Under the pieces are notes generated by a model. It saw nothing but the letters and a program-made list of their open reading frames with translations. It had not been told where the DNA came from and searched no databases. From Prolixibacteraceae bacterium (GTDB taxonomy: Bacteria > Bacteroidota > Bacteroidia > Bacteroidales > Prolixibacteraceae): a DNA stretch of 38,941 nucleotides. The position numbers and the translations under genes are program-made. The stretch spans positions 1 to 38,941 of the forward strand of contig JANXYV010000098.1 in NCBI GenBank assembly GCA_025355875.1. The letters run 5' to 3'. This document shows positions 25,805 through 33,268 of the stretch, in pieces (the stretch's first letter is position 1; every line of letters starts with the position of its first letter).

Positions 25805-26584
25805 ATGGAAAGATTGACCATTGTAAAAGTTGGCGGAAAAGTCGTTGAGGAAAAAGAATCGCTCGATTTGTTGCTGAACCAGTTCGCACAAATCAGGGGA
25901 AAACGGATTTTGGTGCATGGTGGCGGAAGACTGGCTTCTACGCTTGCCGAAAAGCTTGGAATAGAAACGCGCATGGTTGAAGGTCGTCGGATTACTGATG
26001 AGGCCACTTTGGAGGTTGTTACCATGGTTTATGCAGGGCTGGTCAACAAAAATATAGTTGCCGGCTTACAGGCCAGGGGCTGTAATTCCATCGGCTTAAC
26101 AGGCGCTGATTTAAATGTGATCCGAGCAAAAAAACGGCCGGTAAAGGACATTGATTACGGTTTTGTGGGTGATATTTTAGGTGTAAACACTTCTGAATTG
26201 CGATTATTGCTGAACGAAGAGGTTGTACCGGTAATGGCTCCTATTACTCATGACTGCCACGGACAGTTGCTCAATACCAATGCCGATACTATTGCAGCTG
26301 ATCTGGCTATTGAATTGTCGAATTACTTCACTGTAAATCTTTTCTATTGTTTTGAAAAAAAGGGAGTTTTGTTAAATTCGCAGGATGAAAATTCAGTAAT
26401 TTCTGAACTGAGTTTTGATCGTTTTAAAATTCTTCAGGAGGAAGGGGTAATTGTGGAAGGAATGATTCCAAAACTTGACAACGGGTTCAATGCCATGAGA
26501 AACGGAGTCAGCCAGGTTTTAATCACAAATCCGAACCTGATTTCAATGGCCCGCGGTACACGTTTAAGCCTGAAAGATGATTAA
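25805..26584 (+). CDS. argB: N-acylglutamate kinase
   Basis: 259 residues. It phosphorylates N-acylglutamate, giving the substrate of ArgC. The amino-acid-kinase motifs are VKVGGKVV (Lys8, Gly10-Gly11), VHGGGRLAS, EGRRITDEATLEVVTMV, the NTNADTIAAD nucleotide-site segment and GMIPKLDNGFNAM. In this locus it probably acts on N-succinylglutamate. It is the last gene of the rightward operon, 82 bp after argF', and is followed after 28 bp by a tRNA gene and an integrated element. argE and argH, which often follow, are not here. Confidence 0.95.
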   Translation: MERLTIVKVGGKVVEEKESLDLLLNQFAQIRGKRILVHGGGRLASTLAEKLGIETRMVEGRRITDEATLEVVTMVYAGLVNKNIVAGLQARGCNSIGLTGADLNVIRAKKRPVKDIDYGFVGDILGVNTSELRLLLNEEVVPVMAPITHDCHGQLLNTNADTIAADLAIELSNYFTVNLFYCFEKKGVLLNSQDENSVISELSFDRFKILQEEGVIVEGMIPKLDNGFNAMRNGVSQVLITNPNLISMARGTRLSLKDD

Positions 26585-26612
26585 TTCTGAAAACTAATAT
26601 TTTATAATCTAT

Positions 26613-26686
26613 CGGGGTGTAGCGCAGCTTGGTAGCGTATCCGTCTGGGGGGCGGGGGGTCGCAAGTTCAAATCTTGTCACCCCGA
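26613..26686 (+). tRNA. tRNA-Pro (anticodon GGG)
   Basis: A full cloverleaf can be folded: acceptor CGGGGTG/CACCCCG, D-stem GCGC/GCGT, anticodon stem TCCGT/GCGGG with loop CTGGGGG (anticodon GGG at 26647-26649), 5-nt variable loop, T-stem GCAAG/CTTGT with loop TTCAAAT, discriminator A. The CCA end is not encoded. The 3' end is the attachment site of the element to the right; the gene itself remains intact. Confidence 0.93.
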
Positions 26687-26687
26687 C
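26671..26687 (+). repeat. attL: 17-bp direct repeat, copy 1 (in tRNA-Pro)
   Basis: AATCTTGTCACCCCGAC covers part of the T-loop, the 3' strand of the T-stem, the 3' strand of the acceptor stem, the discriminator and one more base. The identical copy is at 29727-29743. Confidence 0.8.
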
Positions 26688-26695
26688 AACAGTTT

Positions 26696-26745
26696 AAAGC
26701 CTGATAATCAATTAAATGTAAAAGATTATCAGGCTTTTTTATTTT
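26696..26745 (+). terminator. Terminator after tRNA-Pro (inside the element)
   Basis: A perfect 14-bp stem (AAAGCCTGATAATC at 26696-26709 with its complement at 26724-26737), a 14-nt A-rich loop, then T-rich sequence (TTTTTTATTTTTT overlapping the stem end). It ends the tRNA transcript and shields the integrase from read-through of the arg operon. Confidence 0.8.
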
Positions 26746-26825
26746 TTAAAATTCTATATTATTTGGCATTTTTGAACCCTTTTTGCACATTTTTGCGTAT
26801 ATTTACACATAAAACATAGCAAAAA

Positions 26826-26875
26826 CCTTGCAAATTGCGACGGACATTAAATTTATCATAGTTTCGCTTGCAAGG
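26826..26875. repeat. Inverted repeat upstream of the integrase
   Basis: CCTTGCAA (26826-26833) and TTGCAAGG (26868-26875) are exact complements 34 bp apart, ending 24 bp before the integrase start. This is a possible arm-type site or operator for the integrase. Confidence 0.3.
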
Positions 26876-26899
26876 TATTTGCACACTCAAAATCAAGTG

Positions 26900-28123
26900 A
26901 TGGCTGCAATAAAAATAATACTCGATACAAGGACAATCAAAAAGGACGGAACTTATCCAATAAAGATTCAACTGTTCCACAGATCAACCACTTACATTGG
27001 TCTGGATATTGCCGTAAAAAAAGAACAATGGAATGGCGAGGAAGTCATTGATCACCCCAAAAGCAAGCGATATAACCTGATTATTAAAAACAGGATGATT
27101 CAGGCCGGGAATATGTTGCTCGAAGTCTCGGCAACTGGCAGTCTGAACCGTTTTAACATGAAAGAACTGAAGGCCATGGTCGATGGAAACACCACCGAGA
27201 TCAAGCCTGAAAAAAAAGATGCCTCGCTGATTACCGAACATTTCGAACGGTATATTGCGACCCTGCTAAACCCGCGTACGGCAGCTATTTACCGCGAAAC
27301 ACTGGATAAGGTCAATTTGTACGATCCTAAAAATATGCTAAAAAACATATCTTATACCTGGCTGGTTGATTTTGATACTTTTTTGTCGGGAACGTGTGGG
27401 GTGAATACCAGGGCGATCCACCTGCGGAACATCCGTGCGGTGTATAACGATGCGATGCGCCGCAAGCTGGTTGACCGCAATTTATACCCATTTTGGGATT
27501 TCAGGATTAAAAAGGCCAAAACGATTAAGCGGCACCTGACGATTGAACAGATGAAAACCTTGCGCGACTATCCGGTACAGCCTCACCATGAGAAATACCG
27601 GCAATTGTTTATGCTTACATTTTACCTGATTGGCATCAACATGGTTGATTTGCTGCGCCTAAAAACGATCAGTGACGGACGGGTAGAATATATCCGCGCT
27701 AAGACCGGTCGGTTTTATTCGATTGAGGTCTTGCCTGAAGCCCGGGCAATTTTCGAGCAATATGGTGGAAAAGAATTTTTATTGGATGTGCTGGATCGCT
27801 ACAAAAACTATAAGGATTTTACGGCCCGCATGAACGAAAACCTGAAAGAGATTGGCGCACTGGAATGGGTGAAGAACAAGGCCAAAGACCCGAAACGGGT
27901 GAAAAAGAATGTCAAACATATTACCCCGTTATTTCCTGACCTGATTATTTATACCGCCCGTAAATCGTGGGCTACCATTGCCTCGAAACTGGATATACCC
28001 AAAGATACCATTGCCATGGCGCTTGGGCACGGCACCAATACGGTGACTGATGATTACATTGATTTTGATATGGCCAAGGTGGACCGGGCCAACCGGGATA
28101 TTTTAAAGGCGATGAAATCTTAA
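26900..28123 (+). CDS. Tyrosine recombinase (integrase) of the element
   Basis: 407 residues from the ATG at 26900 (MAAIKIILDTRTIKKDG), which gives the usual N-terminal arm-binding domain of Bacteroidota integrases. An earlier in-frame start at 26828 would add 24 unrelated residues. A SAM-like core-binding domain (about 110-220) and a catalytic domain follow. Arg354 (YTARKSW), His377 (ALGHG) and Tyr386 (DDYID) are in place. The first catalytic Arg, normally in GLR, is replaced by Asn in FYLIGINMVDLL, as I recall for part of the Bacteroidota family. It should catalyse integration and excision at the 17-bp tRNA-Pro repeat. Its stop codon directly abuts the end of a small opposing ORF. Confidence 0.9.
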   Translation: MAAIKIILDTRTIKKDGTYPIKIQLFHRSTTYIGLDIAVKKEQWNGEEVIDHPKSKRYNLIIKNRMIQAGNMLLEVSATGSLNRFNMKELKAMVDGNTTEIKPEKKDASLITEHFERYIATLLNPRTAAIYRETLDKVNLYDPKNMLKNISYTWLVDFDTFLSGTCGVNTRAIHLRNIRAVYNDAMRRKLVDRNLYPFWDFRIKKAKTIKRHLTIEQMKTLRDYPVQPHHEKYRQLFMLTFYLIGINMVDLLRLKTISDGRVEYIRAKTGRFYSIEVLPEARAIFEQYGGKEFLLDVLDRYKNYKDFTARMNENLKEIGALEWVKNKAKDPKRVKKNVKHITPLFPDLIIYTARKSWATIASKLDIPKDTIAMALGHGTNTVTDDYIDFDMAKVDRANRDILKAMKS

Positions 28124-28216
28124 TTATTTCTTTTTTTCATATTCAGCAAGTTTTTCTTTAAACAGCAATAAATCATTGCTTATTTTATAGTTTATTTCAC
28201 GCAATACAATATTCAT
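28124..28216 (-). CDS. Possible 30-residue ORF at the end of the AbiE-type pair
   Basis: An ATG at 28216 opens a 30-codon frame in another phase than the nucleotidyltransferase, overlapping its last 20 bp. The peptide begins MNIVLREINYKI and ends AEYEKKK; it is amphipathic, Leu/Lys/Glu-rich and could be a helix. It ends next to the integrase stop codon. It may be a tiny third gene, the tail of a lost gene, or chance; no ribosome-binding site is seen. Confidence 0.25.
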   Translation of the reverse strand: MNIVLREINYKISNDLLLFKEKLAEYEKKK

Positions 28217-28595
28217 GAACCCGCATAAATCTGGTTGGATAAATACTCCCTCGGGTTGTAGTATTTACCTCGATCTTAATTTGAGCGCCAGGTAGCTGAC
28301 AATTAATTTTAACATCCTGTCCTTCGCGTGATGCTGCTGTTACGCTAATTCTTGGAATAGATTGTTCCAAGTCGAATTTAATTCGTGCCAGTCCATCTGA
28401 AATATCTTTCAATGCCGTTTCCCGGTCATCAATTGGAAGATACGTTAAATCGATATCGACTGATAGCCTGGGCATACTTCGTACAAACAGGTTAATGGCA
28501 GTTCCACCTTTGAGCGCAAACATTGTCTCTTTTGCAACATACGGGAGCGTTTGTAACAATAAATCAACCTGTGCTTTATATTTTGGATCGATCAT
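28197..28595 (-). CDS. Short AbiEii/AbiGii-type nucleotidyltransferase (toxin component)
   Basis: 132 residues. The nucleotidyltransferase core is clear: GGTAINLF (Gly30-Gly31), the metal-binding pair Asp47 and Asp49 in SVDIDLTY, and a third acid, Glu109, in KIEVN. AbiEii proteins, as I know them, run on to 200-300 residues, with a DLYGGKLCAALDRQHPRD-type motif and a helical C-terminal half. Here the frame stops soon after RGSIYP, so the C-terminal half is missing. It may be a truncated, inactive toxin or a naturally minimal form like MNT-type proteins. It is coupled to the antitoxin gene by a 4-bp ATGA overlap. AbiE toxins are thought to act on RNA or nucleotides; the target here is unknown. 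Confidence 0.75.
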   Translation of the reverse strand: MIDPKYKAQVDLLLQTLPYVAKETMFALKGGTAINLFVRSMPRLSVDIDLTYLPIDDRETALKDISDGLARIKFDLEQSIPRISVTAASREGQDVKINCQLPGAQIKIEVNTTTRGSIYPTRFMRVHEYCIA

Positions 28596-29359
28596 AATTG
28601 AGCTAATTCTTTGGATATTGTTATACGGAATTGAGAATCATACAAACCATTACTGATAATACTGCGATCTCCCTCTCCAAGATTGACCAAAGATAAATCA
28701 AGAAACTGGAACCATTGATGATTTGCTTTTTTCGCCATGTATAAAAATAGGCGTTTAACTTTTACCGAACTGCATCCTTCCAAAAGCTTCTGCAACAGAC
28801 TTGGCCTTAGATTTACCAATCCAGACATGATTTGATAAACCTCCATGATGTCCAGCTTTTCCGGAGTAAGGTAAAGACATTCGAAAATTGCCCTTTCCGC
28901 TGAAGAAATGGTCAAAGGGAATTGTGTTTCCTGATATTCATCTATCCCAATTTCTTCTGGAAGAAATGATGTTCTGATGTGGCTTACCGTTTCATTCCAT
29001 GAATATTGTTTAAACCATGCTGGCAATCTCGTATTCAATAGAGAGAATAAATAAACAATCTCGGTTCCGGTGCGGATATAATGTGAAAACCCCAAAATGG
29101 ATAAAGCTGTTGGGCCACCAATGTAAACAGACAAATTAGCTTGTTTTTGCATTGAATAAAGTGCACCTTGCCAACCTACATTTTCATTCGGACGTTTGAA
29201 TGCACCAACACCAACCGATTCAAGCCATCCACTTTTTCGATACCTTTGTTGCAGGTCATATGAGAATCCGTTTGCATCAAGCCATGAAGCAAGCATTATT
29301 GTTCCCGGGACATGCAAATCCAGAAGTCTCTTTAATTTTATTTCATTATTCGTACTCAC
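28592..29359 (-). CDS. AbiEi-type antitoxin / transcriptional regulator
   Basis: 255 residues, starting at GTG 29359. The N-terminal winged-helix domain covers LDLHVPGTIMLASWLDANGF and the following QRYRKSGWLESVGVGAFKRP. A middle domain carries GGPTALSILGFSHYIRTGTEIVYLFS, typical of AbiEi, and SSAERAIFECLYL follows. Family members neutralise the AbiEii nucleotidyltransferase in a type IV manner and repress their own promoter. The gene is first in a two-gene leftward operon; the palindrome at 29365-29380 lies just upstream of its start and could be the operator. AbiE pairs stabilise mobile DNA and can abort phage infection. Confidence 0.8.
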   Translation of the reverse strand: MSTNNEIKLKRLLDLHVPGTIMLASWLDANGFSYDLQQRYRKSGWLESVGVGAFKRPNENVGWQGALYSMQKQANLSVYIGGPTALSILGFSHYIRTGTEIVYLFSLLNTRLPAWFKQYSWNETVSHIRTSFLPEEIGIDEYQETQFPLTISSAERAIFECLYLTPEKLDIMEVYQIMSGLVNLRPSLLQKLLEGCSSVKVKRLFLYMAKKANHQWFQFLDLSLVNLGEGDRSIISNGLYDSQFRITISKELAQL

Positions 29360-29726
29360 AGTACAAATATCGCAATATTTTTAAAGAAACAAACAATATC
29401 CTGATTATTTTAATCTACTGCATTGTTATTGACCTGCGTCACAATCCGAATAATCTTGTTCTATCTAAATTCAAGGAAGTTTTCATTTTAAGAAATTTAA
29501 ACTGATGCTTTTAAACTTCAAGGCTGAAAATGAAGATCAAATAATAAAAAAGATTCGAACCCAAAATATTTACACGATTCGTTCCTGAAATCCTAAAATT
29601 TGACTATAATTGCATCAATATGTGAGTGTTAACTCGTCGTTCTTCCATTTGTGAACCATTAGGTGACCTTGATAAAAACATCAGACATAAACTATTGATT
29701 CAATGACATTTGCGGCATAAAAATAT

Positions 29727-29743
29727 AATCTTGTCACCCCGAC
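29727..29743 (+). repeat. attR: 17-bp direct repeat, copy 2
   Basis: AATCTTGTCACCCCGAC is identical to the tRNA-Pro 3' end at 26671-26687; flanking bases differ on both sides. It is not a tRNA: no other part of the cloverleaf precedes it. Confidence 0.8.
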
Positions 29744-29756
29744 TAATTGATAATCA

Positions 29757-29791
29757 AAGGGTTAGAATGAATTTTCTAGCCCTTATTTTTT
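29757..29791 (+). terminator. Terminator just outside the element, probably the original tRNA-Pro terminator
   Basis: An 11-bp stem with one G-T pair (AAGGGTTAGAA at 29757-29767, TTCTAGCCCTT at 29774-29784) and a 6-nt loop, followed by ATTTTTTT. It stands 13 bp from the att repeat, close to the 9-bp spacing of the terminator at the other end. Confidence 0.7.
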
Positions 29792-30031
29792 TGTATGGTG
29801 CCGGATTAATGGAAAATCCGCTTATAGAATCCACCTTCCGCTGGGAACTATTGATTTACATAGGTCGAATTTATATTACTAGTCTTGAGGTAAGTAAGAG
29901 ACTATTATTGCGAACAGCGCAAAGTGGTCAATTTAACAGGCACGTCTAGTTCTTTACATTTCAGGGCATTGTGCGAATAATGAGATGTTTACTAACTATA
30001 GAGTTTTGAAGCAAATGTATTAGTGATAAAA

Positions 30032-32011
30032 CTATATTTTTATAAACCTAGTAGAATAGCTTTTATCACCGCTTTGAATGTTCATGATATAATTCCCTTT
30101 CTCTAACGAAGAAAGATCAATGTTGGTCCCTTTACTTACTTCTGACTGATCAATTATTACAGATTTTACAAGTCGTCCATCGTATGAATAAATTTTTGCC
30201 ACCATCTCTGATTTCAGAAGTTCGTTGAACTTAATAACTGCTCTGTCGGTTACGGGATTTGGGTAGAGGTTTAAAGTTCCATCGACTTCTGTTTTCAATT
30301 GGTGGTTGTCGGTTGTGGTATTCTCTTCTATACGAACCAACTCAATTCCATTTCCTGTTCCAAGATTTCGAGAATACATCATATCTTCAGGGTTGTTCCA
30401 ATGCTCATGAACTCCCAGACTTTTCAGAGGTGTTCCGCTATTGTCGGGGTCGTAAACAATGCCTTTTGGCCACCAGTCCGAGCTTGCTGCCTGGTGTAGG
30501 TAATCATCAACTCCGTCCCACTGGACATAAGCATATCGTGGCGGGTTGGTTGTGAGGTCTTCTTTTGAAAATTCTTTCTGAAGTATATCAAGACAAACTG
30601 ATTCGATTGCAACCGGGTCAAGGGAAAATATAAACGAAGAACACCAGTCGTTGTTAAAAGGAGCTGTTACAAATTTTTGGGGTTTTTGATGTTCATACGA
30701 AGTGGCCCACAGGCCGTCCATAAAGTAAAGTAGTGTTTTTCCTCCCAGGTTTTTGCTTCCCATAAGATCGACAAAAACCCTGTAAAGATTGTAACCATAA
30801 CGCATTCCAGCATTGTCAGGGTTCATCAGTCCCTTATGCAATTGCCACGATCCATCGGTGGTATTCGAACCAAAATGATTTTTGGCAAAAAAGGTAACTC
30901 CCCCCCACCTGTGACCTTTCATGGTTGGTACGTTAATTAAATAGCTGGCATCCATCATTTCTTTGAAGAAATTATGAGTTTTTATATCTGTCATAACAGT
31001 GCCTTTGTCTGAATAGTATATTCCTACTTCAGAACTTGGTGTAATTTTAAATCTACCTGTAACATTCCTTTTTGAAATATATTTAATGTCAGGAAATTCA
31101 ACAACGAATTTCTTGTAAAGCGTATTCCAGATATCGGCCATAGGATCACCTATATATATGTTTTTTTGAGGAATTTTTGCTTCATTTACCAATTGTCTTA
31201 GCAATGTTAGGATTGCTTGTGGCGAAGTATCACTTTCAACAGGTATTTTTGAATTCATATCGCCATTTGGAGCAGCACCACTGTATGCTGTTACTGCATT
31301 AATCTTTATAAAAATTGTTTCTTCAGGCGAGTAACCAACATCCCCTTTTCCTTTTTGATTATTGAAATACTTAAAAATGGCTACCCAGGCTTCGGAATCG
31401 GTCTCTTTACCTGTAAGCTGTTTTATTCCTTTGGAAAACATAATGTCAGTTACATTTTGACTGGTATTTTTCTCAAGATAATAAGCATCACTTTGACTGC
31501 TATTAGTGCATTTCTCGTTTGTGGCACCCGGGTCATGAACCCATACCACCCTTCCTGGTAGTATACCTTTCGCCTCTCCAATCGGAGCATTTGGACCAAG
31601 AGGATCTTTAAAAGTGTTTACAGTTGTTATATTTGCGCTCAATGTTTCGTTTTTGTTCAGTAAAGCTGTAGTAACAGCTATTCCGGCAATCAGAAGAAAA
31701 GACATGGCCACTATAACCTTTTGTTCCCTAAGCTTCGCCCTTGCCTTTTTGAAAAAGTATGCCGAAGCAAATAATCCACTTAAATAGAGTAGAAACGAAG
31801 TCGCTACAGGAAAAGCAACTTTCATGCAAGGATAATTTGCGCGCGACGGCTTTGGGAGTATTCTAATAATAAGCCAAATTAAGGCAGCGAGCCCAAAAAT
31901 AAAGAACAAAATTGTAATTATAAAACTTGTTTTGTTTTTTGATTCACTTTTCAATCCAATTAATCCTTTATCAAACCGCTGTTTAATATATTGATCAAAA
32001 TTCATTTGCAT
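30032..32011 (-). CDS. DUF362 protein with three membrane helices and a T9SS sorting tail
   Basis: 659 residues. Three hydrophobic helices lie at about 28-52, 64-88 and 98-118. The loop after helix 2 is strongly basic (KKARAKLREQK), so the rest should face the periplasm. The main domain (about 150-560) looks like DUF362, with PEETIFIKINAVTAY, the LINVPTMKGHRWGGVTFFAKNHFG core and SLDPVAIESVCLDIL. The last 80 residues (from LNLYPNPVTDRAVIKF) are a type A T9SS sorting domain. T9SS tails normally follow a cleavable signal peptide, so a triple-spanning N-terminus is odd. The domain is of unknown function; some relatives lie next to ferredoxin domains, but no Fe-S Cys motif is seen here. Monocistronic. 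Confidence 0.75.
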   Translation of the reverse strand: MQMNFDQYIKQRFDKGLIGLKSESKNKTSFIITILFFIFGLAALIWLIIRILPKPSRANYPCMKVAFPVATSFLLYLSGLFASAYFFKKARAKLREQKVIVAMSFLLIAGIAVTTALLNKNETLSANITTVNTFKDPLGPNAPIGEAKGILPGRVVWVHDPGATNEKCTNSSQSDAYYLEKNTSQNVTDIMFSKGIKQLTGKETDSEAWVAIFKYFNNQKGKGDVGYSPEETIFIKINAVTAYSGAAPNGDMNSKIPVESDTSPQAILTLLRQLVNEAKIPQKNIYIGDPMADIWNTLYKKFVVEFPDIKYISKRNVTGRFKITPSSEVGIYYSDKGTVMTDIKTHNFFKEMMDASYLINVPTMKGHRWGGVTFFAKNHFGSNTTDGSWQLHKGLMNPDNAGMRYGYNLYRVFVDLMGSKNLGGKTLLYFMDGLWATSYEHQKPQKFVTAPFNNDWCSSFIFSLDPVAIESVCLDILQKEFSKEDLTTNPPRYAYVQWDGVDDYLHQAASSDWWPKGIVYDPDNSGTPLKSLGVHEHWNNPEDMMYSRNLGTGNGIELVRIEENTTTDNHQLKTEVDGTLNLYPNPVTDRAVIKFNELLKSEMVAKIYSYDGRLVKSVIIDQSEVSKGTNIDLSSLEKGNYIMNIQSGDKSYSTRFIKI

Positions 32012-32656
32012 CAGTATTAGTGTGCGTGTAAGATAAGCATTATCAACAATATTATTTAGCCTGTTTAAATATATAAAATGGCAATATAAAACAATGACTA
32101 TCAGTTTTTTAATGAATATAATTCATCAGCTTAATGATTTATAAACGGTCAGGAACACAAATAAGCGCCTTGCTTGTATGCCGTTCATCCTTCGGTGACA
32201 GAAAACAGTTAAGCTTGATACTTTAAATTGGTCATGCCGGACAAATTGACTACTCTGCGCCGATGCAATAATGGTCACATAATTATAAGAAGTTTATAAC
32301 TTAAATCTGTCTTGTATGGTTCAATAATCCCCGGTGGAACGTGTTTTTTAGTTCGGCTTTTCCACTATACTTATAATCAATCGATTGTAATTTAGTTCAA
32401 ATGATATTGTTGTGAAAGGAATCAATTATCCAAATTTTGAATTTTGCGGCATTCATAATGAAAATAGAACAATCTTTGATGCAACGAATTGGAAATCAGA
32501 TGCGTTTTAAAGCACTCTTTCGGGTTATGGAACTTGTGCTATTTTATTTTGCATATGCCAAGCTTCAGCATTTGTACTCTCTGTTGCACTCCAATACCAG
32601 CCATTGACCATTTAAGCAGAACAATCCATCCCTGCAAGTTGTGAACTAAATACTTT
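32012..32656. other. 645-bp gap without a functional gene
   Basis: AT-rich, with stops in all frames. The only recognisable content is a 28-codon relic on the minus strand (32525-32611, listed separately). I see no promoter matching the full consensus and no strong hairpin. Confidence 0.5.
32525..32611 (-). pseudogene. Relic of a FISUMP-type domain
   Basis: The frame reads NGWYWSATESTNAEAWHMQ, close to the YWSSTES...AWY motif of the Fibrobacter-succinogenes major-paralogous (FISUMP) domain found in many Bacteroidota lipoproteins. A stop precedes it by one codon and the frame ends after 28 codons. Only the C-terminal motif of a former gene seems to remain. Confidence 0.4.
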
Positions 32657-33211
32657 TTAAAGTTTCAAAGAAATTCCTAAAGTAAGGTAAGCCGTTAAAG
32701 ATAATTCTCCCATCACTGCAAACTTATCTGAAAAATAATATCGACTTCCTACAAACAAATCTCCTCCAATAAGTTTTCTTTCTGGATGAGAAGGTTCGCT
32801 GGCTGAACCATTCCAGTTCCATGATCTTATATTAAAGCCCAAAGTCAATCCTCCGTATGTATCAAGTTTCTCAGCCAGGGGGAAATGATAGGCACCCCGG
32901 GCACCAATCAAAATCCGGTTCACTGTCCAGTAATCATCTCCAAGATAATTGCCATTTTCTTTATAATTAGCATATCCCAGATACCCTCCGATACCCAATG
33001 ACCCTTTATTAGGATCATTATCCTTTACTCCAACTTCAAATGAAGCTGATGCTGAGGGTGTTTTTATTTCATAGCCAGATGGACTATAACCACCAAAGCC
33101 AATACCAAGATTGAGAACTTTATCACCTTTTTGAAAGGTAGAAGTTTGTGCATGAACCAGAATTTGACCACAGAAAAATAATGCAGCCAAGGTTAGAATT
33201 TTGATTTTCAT
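32657..33211 (-). CDS. Outer-membrane beta-barrel protein
   Basis: 184 residues. Signal peptide with cleavage after VHA (residue 21), then alternating amphipathic strands rich in Gly, Tyr and Asn (LGIGFGGYS, LGIGGYLGYANY, LIGARGAYHFP, YGGLTLGFNI, LFVGSRYYFSDKFAVMGEL), ending in LTLGISLKL. The pattern fits a small porin-like barrel of about eight strands (OmpW/OprF-N style). No ligand or function can be read. It lies 57 bp downstream of the large T9SS protein gene in the same direction and could be cotranscribed with it. Confidence 0.7.
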   Translation of the reverse strand: MKIKILTLAALFFCGQILVHAQTSTFQKGDKVLNLGIGFGGYSPSGYEIKTPSASASFEVGVKDNDPNKGSLGIGGYLGYANYKENGNYLGDDYWTVNRILIGARGAYHFPLAEKLDTYGGLTLGFNIRSWNWNGSASEPSHPERKLIGGDLFVGSRYYFSDKFAVMGELSLTAYLTLGISLKL

Positions 33212-33268
33212 AGTGAATAATTTTTAGTTGAACTTTTAGTTTTTAAAAATTTACGATAGAAATTTCAA

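Larger units (their letters stand above)
26671..29743. mobile_element. Compact integrative element in tRNA-Pro carrying an AbiE-type module
   Basis: Bounded by two exact copies of AATCTTGTCACCCCGAC, 3056 bp from repeat to repeat. The contents are a terminator directly inside the left end, a tyrosine recombinase reading away from the tRNA, and a leftward antitoxin/nucleotidyltransferase pair. There is no replication, capsid, relaxase or helicase gene, so it is either a minimal mobilisable island that depends on a helper or the remnant of a larger one. A second tRNA-type terminator lies just outside the right end (29757-29784), which fits it being the original terminator of the tRNA gene displaced by insertion. 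Confidence 0.8.
29360..30031. other. Intergenic region holding the right end of the element
   Basis: Next to the antitoxin start lies a palindrome AAATAT-CGCA-ATATTT (29365-29380), a candidate AbiEi operator. 29381-29726 is AT-rich and shows no gene I can support. The 17-bp att copy is at 29727-29743 and a terminator at 29757-29784. From 29785 to 30031 I see no convincing gene; a short open frame there has no recognisable features. Confidence 0.5.

Noticed and set aside
29727-29743. A second tRNA gene
   Set aside because: Only the 3' 17 bp match tRNA-Pro; no D-arm, anticodon arm or 5' acceptor strand precedes it.
29710-29949. A 79-codon frame spanning the right att copy
   Set aside because: It reads through the att repeat and a terminator and has no recognisable motif.
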